Under the pieces are notes generated by a model. The model saw only the letters and a list, made by a program, of their open reading frames with translations. It was not told where the DNA came from and did no database searches. Both the position numbers and the translations under genes were made by a program. This document shows, piece by piece, positions 39,292-48,236 of a stretch of 64,000 bases of DNA (positions within the stretch are counted from its first letter, which is position 1; each line of letters starts with the position of its first letter). Source of the DNA: Pycnococcus provasolii (Eukaryota; Chlorophyta; Pseudoscourfieldiophyceae; Pseudoscourfieldiales; Pycnococcaceae); assembly GCA_938743325.2 (NCBI GenBank), contig OW568861.1, forward strand, positions 620,001 through 684,000. Direction: 5' to 3'.

Positions 39292-42200
39292 TTACATGCA
39301 GTCAATGAGTCCAATGAGACGCTTGAGCGTTGAAAAGCGCTCCTCCGTTGCACGCTCGTGTAAGTCGCCATCGCTCAGGAAACTGTCCTCCTGCTTCCGT
39401 TTTCCCTTGCGATCTGCAGCCATCATCTTCATGTCGTCGCCCGGATCGGACGTCGCGCCGGCACCTGCAAGAGCCACTGATTCTACCACGCTCGCATTCG
39501 AACGCTGCGCTTCCGCGCGCTCTTCAATTGTGCCGTTTAAGACGAAGCGAGTCACCTTCACAGGACGCAATTGCCCGATGCGATGAATGCGGTTGACGAG
39601 TTGAAGCTCCTCCTTCACGTCGCGACAGAGGTCGACGAGGAAGAGGTGATTCGCTGAAACGAGCGTGAGGCCAGCATTATTCGCCTGCGTGCTCAAGCAG
39701 AGTACGCATGCATCCGCGTCATCGCGGAATGCGTCAAAGCAAGCGGCTCGCGTTGCAGCAGAAACTTCGCCAGTAACGAGCAGGGGGAACCCGCTCCGCT
39801 CCTCAAAGGCTGCAACCTCGGGGATCGCGTTTCGAAGTGCCGCCGCCGTGGCGTATAGCGTCTGGCGAAACCGGCTGAAAATCACAAGCTTGGCAAGGGG
39901 GTCAGCAGCCTTGATCGCCTTGAAGCGATGCGCGACAGCGTCGGGCTTGGTTCCAAATCGACAGGCTGCGGGCGATGCCAAGATGGCACTTGGCAGGCGA
40001 TCGGCACCGAAAGCTGCCACGTCGTAGTGACGGACGAAGCGCTCGCCACGTGGAATACACTGAAATATGTTCGGATACTGCTCGGCAGCAAACATGTTTC
40101 GACGGCGGTGCTCCGATTTGACAGCACAGCAAGCGGGGCAATGCCACGGATCTGCAGCCTCCACTTCCTCACGGGGAGCAGAAAGGCACTCAAAGTGGTA
40201 CGACTTTGGGCACTTTTCACAGCACACAAGAACACCTTCCAAGTTGCAAATGGCGCATTGATCGTCGTTAGCAGATGCGTCGTCAACACTCAAAAAGCCA
40301 TGCTCGCGAGCGAGTTCTGGGTAGACGGCTTCGCCACCATTCGCCACCATTCGCCATTCGCCATTCACCATTCGCCAATTCGTCGCCAGCCCGGCAAGCT
40401 CGCCGTCTGGTGGATCGGATATGCTGTTGAGTGTGTCTTCGAGGGGAACCTCGGCAGCATCACGCTTTCCTTTCAGCGCGTCAAGCCGTGTTCGCTCGTC
40501 GCCCACGACAGACGACAGGATTGGCGTGGCCGTGTCATCGCGAATGATGTAGCGACACAGTGGGCACAATGCGAGAATCTTTTGGCTACCGCGGCGTCCT
40601 CCAGCGACCTCCACGTGCCGCACAAGGCATTCCGTGCACACGAAGTGGCCGCATCCGCGCAAGATCACGGGCATGCGCACCGTTTCCTGACACACGGGAC
40701 ACATGCAGTCCTTTGGTGCACCATCACCGCGTGCGATCGAGTTGAGGACGTCCTTCGCACTCTCGTGGAGCTTGAGCGATTGCTGACGTGGCTTCGCAGA
40801 GGCGGCCGACGATGACGCCGCCGCCAGGGTGCTGACGGCAGCTTTCCCCTTCTCTTGCTCCGCCGCTGCATTCGTCGTGTGCATCGCGGTGGCGTAGTCA
40901 GAGAGATCCACCACGCCAGCCTTGGCGCGCTTCGCCTCGCGCACAGCATCGGCATCTAAGTCTGCGATGATCACCACATCGTCGTCGTCCGAATCTTCAT
41001 CGTCAGCATTCACGGGAGCAGCTGGAGCAGGAGTAGAAGTCGTATTGCCGCTTGCCTCTGCGAGGAGCTCCTCTGCCGTCATGGGCGAGCCAAAGACTCC
41101 GACACACATGTCGCCGCTACCACTGCCGCCGGCTTTGGCACTCGACAGGTGAGACTTGCCAGACTTCGCCTCATTCTCGAGATTCTCGAGATCCAGATTG
41201 GCAGTATGACTCGCTAGGCGCTCGAGTCGATCTTTCAAAGCCACGGTGATCATGAAATTCCGGCGGAGCTCGCCGCTTTCCTCAAGTGCGCGAACACGAC
41301 GCATAATTGCGAGCTCTTGATGAGTGTATACGAACCTCTCAGACGGGTGCGCAAAGTCGAGCCTCACCACCTCCTCAGTGCGTGAAGGCAGCTGTAAATC
41401 GCCCAGCAAATTGTCCTTGGAGTGGCGAATCATCACGGTGCTGAGCAAACTCCACACGCACTCGAGCGCCGCGCGATCGTGGCGTTGCCACGGCAGAGTG
41501 ATTTCGCGCCTCCAAAAGTCAGTGAAGCCGGGTCCTGTGCGATCCCACGGCTCGATGCGCAAAAACACGCACTGGCCTTGCAAATCCTCGACGACGCGAC
41601 CTGCAGGTGTCCCGCTCATCAGCCACGAGTGCTCGCGATGGAGCTTTGTGCAAGTGTCCACGATCGCGGCCGTGGGGTTTGCGAGCCGCTGGCTCTCGTC
41701 GAGGACGACACGCCACCAGCGTATGCTGTGCAATTTCCGACGTGGTTGCAACGTCGCCTTTCCCATGCGCGTTCGCTTTTGGGAAAGATCCTCGCGAAGG
41801 ACATCGTACGTCGTCAAAACGACGTCGTACTCATAGGCGATGTGCCGATGTGACACAGGTCGCAAGGTATCATCGTCGCCATGGTAGATGTACACGCGAA
41901 GGCTTGGCGCACGCACTCGGCACTCGTTCGCCCATTGTCCCAGCAGCGAAAGCGGCGTGATGATAAGTGTTGCACATGACACAACGGGCTTCCCCAGTGT
42001 TGGATTGTCTACGATCTTACGACTGGCTCTTGCGACAATCATTTCGTGAGCATTCTTTTCACCCTCCATGAGCTGAAAGCGCGCCACCGGCGCTTGGTTG
42101 ATCAAGATGAGCGCCAGCATCTCAACCGTCTTCCCGAGGCCCATTTCCTCACAAAGGAAGCCGCCAGTGTTTTTCGGAAGCCGAGTTTTGCGGAGCTCAC

Positions 42201-43410
42201 CGCCAGCAGCCATGTTGACGAAGAATTCACTTCCATCTGCAAATCTCCGACGTTGCCAGAAGAGTGCGTTGATGCCATCGCCGAGCTCACGGTCCTTCAT
42301 CCACTTCACGGTGGAACGCTGGTAGTCGTACAACTTCACCGTGAGCTCCTTCGGGTGCTCATTCTTTGGCAGCATGGGACATCCCGTGCTTTCCAGCGAT
42401 AAGAGCAGGTTCGCAACTTCAAAATTGCTCGCACCGGCAGTAGCGATTTCCTGGTTCCACGGAGGTTGTCGTATCGTCGGCGCATCGTCGACGGCAGCGA
42501 AAGGCACCGTGCGCTCGAGCAACGTCCTGATGTCATCGTCGGCGTGGAGTTCGAACGCCGCACCTCCGAGGTAGACGTCGAGGTGTACACGGCACTCACC
42601 CTCGAGCGATATGACCGCCATGGATGCCGACGCGCCGAGGTCATTGGCGTCTGGAGGCACGAGTCGTGTGAGTGCGTCGACAACACCCATGAACGGCTCT
42701 CCTTCATGCTCGTTGACGAAGGCGAGTGCCCCTGCGTTGAGGTCCTGCGCGAGTCCGTACAGGAACAGCTTGTCATCGTCGTTGAGTCGCGCTAACCCGG
42801 TTCCGTGCGCGTTTGGCGGATATAAGCCCGTTCTCGTCCTTGCGACGACTTCGGCGACGAACTCGAGTCTCCACCTCACGCCCGCGCCCTCCGGCGTGGC
42901 TGTTTTGGATCGTCGCGTTTGCTGACACCATTCCGCGAACACGGGTCCTTTTTCGAGGTTAGCACTGACTCGTCCTAACCTGAAAAAATCGCAAAACGCG
43001 TCCTCACTTGCCGTGCTGTTGAACGGCAAATCTTTGTGTCGAGTCGCCGCAAGCCTGGTGGTTCGCGTGAACCAATTGCGCGGATATGATTTGAGGCCAC
43101 CGGCATGGCCCATCGAGTCGTTCTCGCTATAGTCGCTATAGTCGTATCCGAGAGGTATTCCGTAACCCGCGAAGAGGTCTTCTGCGGCGGACGGATCGTC
43201 GTTCAGCACGCCTACGCTCTCGGGATCGATCACCAAGGCGGACGCGTCGTTATGAGCCTGCTCGTTATGATGAGGAGTCGAAGGATGTCCACGTGGTGCA
43301 TGACACCGATTGACGGACGGCGGTTTCGCCGCCACAAGCGGCGGCGAGGACGGTGAGCTGCCGCTGCTTCGGCCCTGGCCCTGGCCTCCGGGCGCGGAAG
43401 GCGCAGGCAT
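39292..43410 (-). CDS. SNF2-family ATPase/helicase with RING and PHD fingers between the helicase lobes (RAD5/SHPRH-like)
   Basis: The 1372-residue protein starts at ATG 43410. The first SNF2 lobe has Walker A CEEMGLGKTVEML (near 425), TLIITPLSLLGQW and motif II DESQ in VVLDESQRLANPTAA, then SWLMSGTPAGR. Between the lobes come a C3HC4 RING (CPVCQETVRMPVILRGCGHF...CPLCR) and then a PHD finger (CAICNLEGVLVCCEKCPKSY...WHCPAC). The second lobe has VIFSRFRQTLYATA, LCLSTQANNAGLTL and NRIHRIGQLRPVKVTRFV. A RING within an SNF2 ATPase marks the RAD5/HLTF/SHPRH ubiquitin ligases of DNA-damage tolerance. The RING-then-PHD order and DESQ box sit closest to SHPRH/IRC20-type proteins. No linker-histone domain or HIRAN is evident. 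Confidence 0.9.
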   Translation of the reverse strand: MPAPSAPGGQGQGRSSGSSPSSPPLVAAKPPSVNRCHAPRGHPSTPHHNEQAHNDASALVIDPESVGVLNDDPSAAEDLFAGYGIPLGYDYSDYSENDSMGHAGGLKSYPRNWFTRTTRLAATRHKDLPFNSTASEDAFCDFFRLGRVSANLEKGPVFAEWCQQTRRSKTATPEGAGVRWRLEFVAEVVARTRTGLYPPNAHGTGLARLNDDDKLFLYGLAQDLNAGALAFVNEHEGEPFMGVVDALTRLVPPDANDLGASASMAVISLEGECRVHLDVYLGGAAFELHADDDIRTLLERTVPFAAVDDAPTIRQPPWNQEIATAGASNFEVANLLLSLESTGCPMLPKNEHPKELTVKLYDYQRSTVKWMKDRELGDGINALFWQRRRFADGSEFFVNMAAGGELRKTRLPKNTGGFLCEEMGLGKTVEMLALILINQAPVARFQLMEGEKNAHEMIVARASRKIVDNPTLGKPVVSCATLIITPLSLLGQWANECRVRAPSLRVYIYHGDDDTLRPVSHRHIAYEYDVVLTTYDVLREDLSQKRTRMGKATLQPRRKLHSIRWWRVVLDESQRLANPTAAIVDTCTKLHREHSWLMSGTPAGRVVEDLQGQCVFLRIEPWDRTGPGFTDFWRREITLPWQRHDRAALECVWSLLSTVMIRHSKDNLLGDLQLPSRTEEVVRLDFAHPSERFVYTHQELAIMRRVRALEESGELRRNFMITVALKDRLERLASHTANLDLENLENEAKSGKSHLSSAKAGGSGSGDMCVGVFGSPMTAEELLAEASGNTTSTPAPAAPVNADDEDSDDDDVVIIADLDADAVREAKRAKAGVVDLSDYATAMHTTNAAAEQEKGKAAVSTLAAASSSAASAKPRQQSLKLHESAKDVLNSIARGDGAPKDCMCPVCQETVRMPVILRGCGHFVCTECLVRHVEVAGGRRGSQKILALCPLCRYIIRDDTATPILSSVVGDERTRLDALKGKRDAAEVPLEDTLNSISDPPDGELAGLATNWRMVNGEWRMVANGGEAVYPELAREHGFLSVDDASANDDQCAICNLEGVLVCCEKCPKSYHFECLSAPREEVEAADPWHCPACCAVKSEHRRRNMFAAEQYPNIFQCIPRGERFVRHYDVAAFGADRLPSAILASPAACRFGTKPDAVAHRFKAIKAADPLAKLVIFSRFRQTLYATAAALRNAIPEVAAFEERSGFPLLVTGEVSAATRAACFDAFRDDADACVLCLSTQANNAGLTLVSANHLFLVDLCRDVKEELQLVNRIHRIGQLRPVKVTRFVLNGTIEERAEAQRSNASVVESVALAGAGATSDPGDDMKMMAADRKGKRKQEDSFLSDGDLHERATEERFSTLKRLIGLIDCM

Positions 43411-43677
43411 TTCAAAATGCGAGGGACTCTCCCCAGGGCCCAGGCCGGAGAGTGAGCGGCCCTCGAACCTACCACCCGGGGTATTACCACCTGCGAAATA
43501 ATCACCTGCGCCGTGCCATGTGGATGTACGAAAACGCGCAGGGAAGGAATGGCACCGGTGAATGGGCTGGATGGTGAAAGAAGGGAATGGTGTGAACGGA
43601 CGACTACGCTGGACAGAGTTTAAGTACACACTTTATGCGGAATGAGCGTTCTCTTTTTTTTAATTAAAGAAAAAGAA

Positions 43678-44739
43678 CTAAACGTCCAGCATCTTCGAGA
43701 GCTGCTCCGCGTAGCAGTCCGGCTTAATGTCGTTCTCAGGGCTCAACAGCAGCTCCTCGCTCGTGACGCCAGAAAGCACCAACATTGTGCGCAGACCCGC
43801 GTCCTTGCCAAAGAGGATGTCCGTGTCGAGTCGATCGCCAACCATCATAATCTGGTCGCGCTTGATGTTGTAGCGGTTGCACATCCAGTCGAGCATGAAA
43901 GGACTCGGCTTACCGACGACAGTCGGCTCCTGCTTCGTCGAGCCCTTGATGGCGCCAACCATCGAGCCGTTGCCCGCCCACTCCTGCGCATCCGTGAGGT
44001 GCGTCACCGCGTCCGTGTTCGTGGCGATAAACAGGCACCCCGGGTTCTCACGGATGCACAGAGTCGCGTACTGGATCTTGTAGTAGTTCACCTCGCGGTC
44101 AAAGCCAACGACGACGGCGCCTACGTCCGCGTCCTGGTGCATCATCTCACCCTTCGCGAGCGTGACACGCTTGCCGGCATCCTCTGGCCCGCCGATGTGA
44201 GGGATGTTCAGGAGGTCAAGCTCCTCGTCGATTCCAACCTCGCCGATGGTGTACACCTTCTTGCCCGTGTACTCGTTTCCCTCCTTGCCAAACCCGACGC
44301 TCTCGAGATACGCGGCAGCGGCGAAGGAGCTGCTGAAAATCTCCTCCGGCTGAACGTCCAGGCCGAGGCTCGTGAACTTCTTCAGGTACCCCGCTCGGCT
44401 CTTCGTCGAGTTGTTGGTGACGAAGAAGAGCCTCTTACCCGCGTCACGCAGCATTGCGAGCGTTTCAGGCACGCCGTCGATGAGCGAGTCTCCCCTCCAG
44501 ATGACTCCGTCGCAGTCGAAGATGAACACGTCGACGTTCGCGACGATGTCATCCTTTCGCGCGGTGTCAAGTTTGGGTACGGACAAACTCACACTGGACG
44601 TCATTGCACAAGGTGCGGGAGGACGACGAGAACCTAACTTTGACGACGACGCACGGAAAGGAGCACCACCACGGAGAGCACCAGCACGGAGACCACCAGA
44701 GAGACCACCAGAGAGAGCACCAGAGCGAGCGGCGAGCAT
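43678..44739 (-). CDS. PGP: Phosphoglycolate phosphatase, plastid (HAD superfamily)
   Basis: The 353-residue protein has the NagD/PGP-type HAD order: nucleophile motif VDVFIFDCDGVIWRGD near 55, FFVTNNSTKSRAGYLKKF (motif II), the C2 cap, GKPSPFMLDWM (motif III lysine) and MVGDRLDTDILFGKDAGL (motif IV). Together with FSSSFAAAAYL and YTIGEVGIDEEL it matches plant and algal PGLP1. That enzyme dephosphorylates 2-phosphoglycolate made by Rubisco oxygenation, the first step of photorespiration. The N-terminal ~45 residues (Ser/Gly/Leu/Arg repeats) form a likely plastid transit peptide. It diverges from the CCCH-FtsJ gene across a TTAGGG-bearing spacer. Confidence 0.93.
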   Translation of the reverse strand: MLAARSGALSGGLSGGLRAGALRGGAPFRASSSKLGSRRPPAPCAMTSSVSLSVPKLDTARKDDIVANVDVFIFDCDGVIWRGDSLIDGVPETLAMLRDAGKRLFFVTNNSTKSRAGYLKKFTSLGLDVQPEEIFSSSFAAAAYLESVGFGKEGNEYTGKKVYTIGEVGIDEELDLLNIPHIGGPEDAGKRVTLAKGEMMHQDADVGAVVVGFDREVNYYKIQYATLCIRENPGCLFIATNTDAVTHLTDAQEWAGNGSMVGAIKGSTKQEPTVVGKPSPFMLDWMCNRYNIKRDQIMMVGDRLDTDILFGKDAGLRTMLVLSGVTSEELLLSPENDIKPDCYAEQLSKMLDV

Positions 44740-45100
44740 CGGAGTAGTAGCACTGCACAGTAAAGTAGTCTAGAGATGAACTGGGGGAGGAGAGGAGAGG
44801 AGAGGAGAGGAGAGGGGGAAGGGCAAATCTCCGGCCCCGGCCCCGGGGAAAGAGAACAACAGTGTGTGAGGCTGAGGCTGAGAGTCAATCTCACGCTCTG
44901 CCCCTGGTGCCTGGTTGGGATTTCACTCTCCGGCTGGGCTGAGATTCTTCGTCTTACCATCTACCCTACCACTATGCCTGGGGGGCTCAAATAATCCCGA
45001 AATCGCGGGTTGGGTTAGGGTTATGGGTTAGGGTTAGGGTTATGGGTTAGGGTTACGCGATCCTCGTTCATTCTTTTCAGTTCTTGTTTTTTGGTCGTGC
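44740..45100. promoter_or_regulatory. Divergent promoter spacer of the PGP and CCCH-FtsJ genes
   Basis: The 361-bp spacer holds a GGAGA microsatellite (44787-44813), a GC-rich ccggccccggccccgggg at 44831-44848 and, at 45008-45055, six TTAGGG-type units including two tgggtta variants. The telomere-type block ends about 45 bp before the FtsJ start codon. Confidence 0.55.
45008..45055. repeat. Telomere-type repeat (TTAGGG/TTATGGG)n
   Basis: Six units alternating ttaggg and ttatggg lie in the divergent spacer, immediately upstream of the CCCH-FtsJ start codon. Confidence 0.88.
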
Positions 45101-47041
45101 ATGCCGCCGCCGCCGCCGCCGCCGCCAGGGAAGAAGCTAGCAAACAAGCGACCGAGATCAGGGGTGGATCTTCCTGTGATGACGAATGACGACGACGAGG
45201 AGAAGTGCGCCAATGTCGTAGCCGGTGCGTGTTCTGTTTTAGCATCAGAAGGTCAAAAAATGTCTTCATCTGGCACGCTACAGCCAGGCAGCCTGAGGGA
45301 CGTACCTGGCCTCACGACAACGTTCAAACTACCAAAGTGCCCGCTCACGTGCAAACCCATGTGCAGACAGTACCTCAACAACACGGAAGGACACACGTTC
45401 CCTAACCCCGACTTCACGAGATGCCAATTCGCACACACGCCGCGCGACGCAAGGCCCCTCTGCGAAACGTTCCTCGCTTTCGGAATCTGCCCGTTCGAAA
45501 AAACGTGCTGGCTCAGGCACGTCGCGCCAACAGCCACGCCGCTTGACAGTGCGTTCGACGCCTCGACATCTGAAGAAACCCGCGGGCTGCTCGACGACGT
45601 GCAAGACAACATAGCGGCAGCTGTGCTCGGTGGCGGTGGCGACAAAAACGACGGCGGGAAGTTGGTACCTTCACACGCGGAAAAGAAGAGGAAGTTTGTC
45701 GCAGTGTTCACTGTCCTGTCGAGCAACGCGGCGCGCGTCACGAAACGACTTGCTTCGCTCTTGCCTCTCGAGCCGCTCGCCGCTCGCCGCTCGCACGGAG
45801 CCAAGAAAAATGCGGACATGCTTGGCGTATTTCTTGGTTATGCACAGGAAAAGGTCACGACGTCACCCGCCGCCGCGGTAAACTTTCGAACAATCTTTGC
45901 ACCCGCCGCGGCGGACGTGCATCTTGCGCCGAGACTTTCTGAGGCGCCGCTCGTGCTCACGGACAGCGCGAGCAGTGCGCGCGCGGTTGCCGAGCACGCC
46001 GCCAGCGTTTACGCTGAAAAGGGCGACGTTACGCTCAAGCTGCGCCTGTTTCCGTCCGGGTCAAAAAATCCAGGCGCCGAGCTTCTTCGGAATGCTTTGA
46101 TTGAGGCATTCGAGCAGTATGCGCCGCAGATCGCGCTGAGCGCGAGCAACAGCCAGCACACGCATCAGCTGCACTGCACCGCCTGGCAAGGATGCTTTCT
46201 GTTCGGGATGCATGGCAAAGATGAGGTGGCAGTTGGCTCTGCGACAGCAACCGCGACGTCCGACAAGCGATATATTGGCGCATGGGGTCGAGGTGCGGAG
46301 GCTTGGGGCGTTGTTGCCTTGGAGGATGGGCAAAGAGCGCAGCAGATGCCTGTGCACAATCCACGAATTCCGCCCAAGGTATGCCGCGCGTACGAAAAGC
46401 TCGAGGAGGCGACAAAGTACTACGCAGACGTGCTGCACGATGCCTTTCCTAATGGCGGCGCGCGCTCAGCAATTGACATCGGTGCCGCGCCTGGTGGCTG
46501 GACGCTATTTCTCGCGGAGAGCCTCGTGCGAAAGAATGGAGGTCACGTCATCGCCGTCGATCCAGCAGCGCTGGACAGTGACGTGGCATCTCACGAGCGC
46601 GTGTCGCACGTTGCCTTGCGTCTTGAGGATGGATTGGATGAAATCCACAAACTTCTCCACGAGCATGGATCAGGCGAGGAAGGTTCGCAGATCGTAACGT
46701 GCGACGCAAACTTTCGGCCTTCGGTGTGTGCTCGTGCGCTGCTTACAATCGAGCCTCTGCTTGCCGACGGCGCGATCGCCGTAGTCTCCCTGAAAAATTT
46801 CGTCGGACGCGAGCCTGCGTTCCGCGATGACATCTGCGTAGCTCTAGCGCAGCTCACCGCGGGAAAGGCGCCGGCGATGGACGAGGGAGAGGGCAAGGTG
46901 AACAACGTGCCCATTGCCTATCTGTCCAAGTCTGTGACATCGACTAGGCGATTTCGCCTTCTGAAGTTCGACCACTTATTCGCCAATTCTGCGAGCGAGC
47001 GCACGGCTATTTTGCGCCTCGAGCATCACAGTGACGTATAA
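45101..47041 (+). CDS. CCCH zinc finger fused to FtsJ-type RNA methyltransferase domain
   Basis: The 646-residue protein starts [12 protein letters not shown]. Residues ~80-145 hold CCCH-type zinc fingers (CRQYL...FTRCQFAH; LCETFLAFGICPFEKTCWLRH). The C-terminal ~220 residues form an FtsJ/RrmJ-like Rossmann fold: RAYEKLEEA (N-terminal catalytic lysine position), SAIDIGAAPGGWTLFLAES (SAM site), VIAVDPAA, VTCDANFRP (aspartate) and VVSLKNFVG (lysine). This is the pattern of 2'-O-ribose methyltransferases of rRNA, tRNA or mRNA caps. The CCCH fingers would add RNA binding. The middle ~250 residues are unassigned. The fusion is not one I know from well-studied models; the RNA substrate is unknown. 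Confidence 0.85.
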   Translation: MPPPPPPPPGKKLANKRPRSGVDLPVMTNDDDEEKCANVVAGACSVLASEGQKMSSSGTLQPGSLRDVPGLTTTFKLPKCPLTCKPMCRQYLNNTEGHTFPNPDFTRCQFAHTPRDARPLCETFLAFGICPFEKTCWLRHVAPTATPLDSAFDASTSEETRGLLDDVQDNIAAAVLGGGGDKNDGGKLVPSHAEKKRKFVAVFTVLSSNAARVTKRLASLLPLEPLAARRSHGAKKNADMLGVFLGYAQEKVTTSPAAAVNFRTIFAPAAADVHLAPRLSEAPLVLTDSASSARAVAEHAASVYAEKGDVTLKLRLFPSGSKNPGAELLRNALIEAFEQYAPQIALSASNSQHTHQLHCTAWQGCFLFGMHGKDEVAVGSATATATSDKRYIGAWGRGAEAWGVVALEDGQRAQQMPVHNPRIPPKVCRAYEKLEEATKYYADVLHDAFPNGGARSAIDIGAAPGGWTLFLAESLVRKNGGHVIAVDPAALDSDVASHERVSHVALRLEDGLDEIHKLLHEHGSGEEGSQIVTCDANFRPSVCARALLTIEPLLADGAIAVVSLKNFVGREPAFRDDICVALAQLTAGKAPAMDEGEGKVNNVPIAYLSKSVTSTRRFRLLKFDHLFANSASERTAILRLEHHSDV

Positions 47042-47205
47042 CGTGTGTACTGTGTACTCTATGTATCTATAAAGTACTGACCAAAATCAAGGCGCAATGC
47101 CTGACCTTAACCCCGAATAATCCCTCCCACCATAATCTGTCGTCTTTGCGCCTCGTCGGACCAGTGATCATTTTCGCACGTTTCTCCCGACACAACTTTT
47201 TTTAG

Positions 47206-48181
47206 ATGTCGCACCCCGTCGCTGTGATGGCGACGTCGACGTCGAGGTCGACGTCCCAGAGGATGTTGTCGTCGTCCTCCAACCGTCTGCGTCGCTGTCG
47301 TCTTCGTCGCTGTCAGCGCCTTATAGTTTCCGCTGGCAATAGTCAGCACTTGCAAGGAGCTTCTTCTGGGATGCGGGGTGTGTTTCGCCTGCAAGCAGCG
47401 TCGACGGACGACTTTGCAGTCGAGCCTGTGAAGCTGCTTGGTGGTGGGGTGGCGGAGCCAGCACAGCCTGTGTATAGAGGCGTGTAAGTAGTAGAACTCA
47501 CTTCCATGCGTGGCGAAGAATCAACAATCACTAACCACCTAACGCGCTAAATAAAACAGGTACGGAAACTGGGTGGTCACAAAGGAGGATGAGACGGAGG
47601 TGTTTTTGTACAGGCTTGGTTTGAACCTTGCCGCAGGAAGCTTCGTCGCTGGCACAACGGCAGCCGCGCTAGGTGCAAATGACGTGCTTGACCCGCTCTA
47701 CGCCATCGGCTCGGCTGGATTTGGCTTGAGTCTTCTGCTCATTCATGTCTACGTCACACCGCTGAAGCGATTCGTTCAGCTGTGCTGGGCCCTTGGGTGT
47801 GCTGGCTCTCTGTACATCGCAATAACGCAGCCGGAACCTGTTCCGATTTACGTCTTGGAGCATCCAATAAGCGTATGGGCTGTCGGGCCTCTATTCGCCG
47901 CGCTTACTGGAGTTGCACTGAAAGAAGGACTGTGCTACGGCAAAGCTGAGGCGGCGGGACTTTTTGCCGTCGTGCCCATCACACTCTTAGGACACCTGTG
48001 TGGCATGCCTGACGGCCCCAAAGCTGCATTTCTTGCGACGTGGTGTGCGCTTTTTGCCGTGTTTGCCGGGCGCAAGTGGACTCAGGAAGTGAAAGATGAC
48101 ATAGGGGACAAGAGCATTTTTGTGGTTCGAGCGATGCCTCCGGATGAGCAAGCTGCCATCATTGCGAAGGCGGACCTGTAA
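47206..48181 (+). CDS. DUF2301-like plastid integral membrane protein (two exons)
   Basis: Coding sequence is 47206-47483 joined to 47560-48181 (299 residues). The 76-bp intron interrupts a valine codon in YRGV-YGNWVV. The first ~65 residues are a Ser/Arg-rich plastid leader. The mature part has about six hydrophobic segments (AAGSFVAGTTAAALGA, LYAIGSAGFGLSLLLIHVYV, FVQLCWALGCAGSLYIAI and others), ending FVVRAMPPDEQAAII. This matches the conserved cyanobacterial and plastid membrane family DUF2301, which is of unknown function. The assignment is from memory of the family's VYGxWxxTxED start and membrane layout. It converges with chlorophyll synthase, 55 bp between stops; TGTAA overlaps its stop codon at 48178. 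Confidence 0.75.
47484..47559 (+). other. 76-bp spliceosomal intron in the DUF2301-like gene
   Basis: The intron starts gtaagtag and ends aaacag, with phase 2 (it splits a valine codon). CACTAAC-like and ACCTAAC branch-site candidates lie at 47529-47542. Removal joins two conserved halves of the protein. Confidence 0.9.
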
Positions 48182-48236
48182 ATCAAAATTTTGTCACAGT
48201 TTTAAAGAAATCGAAAAGGAGAAAGTCTATTACTGT

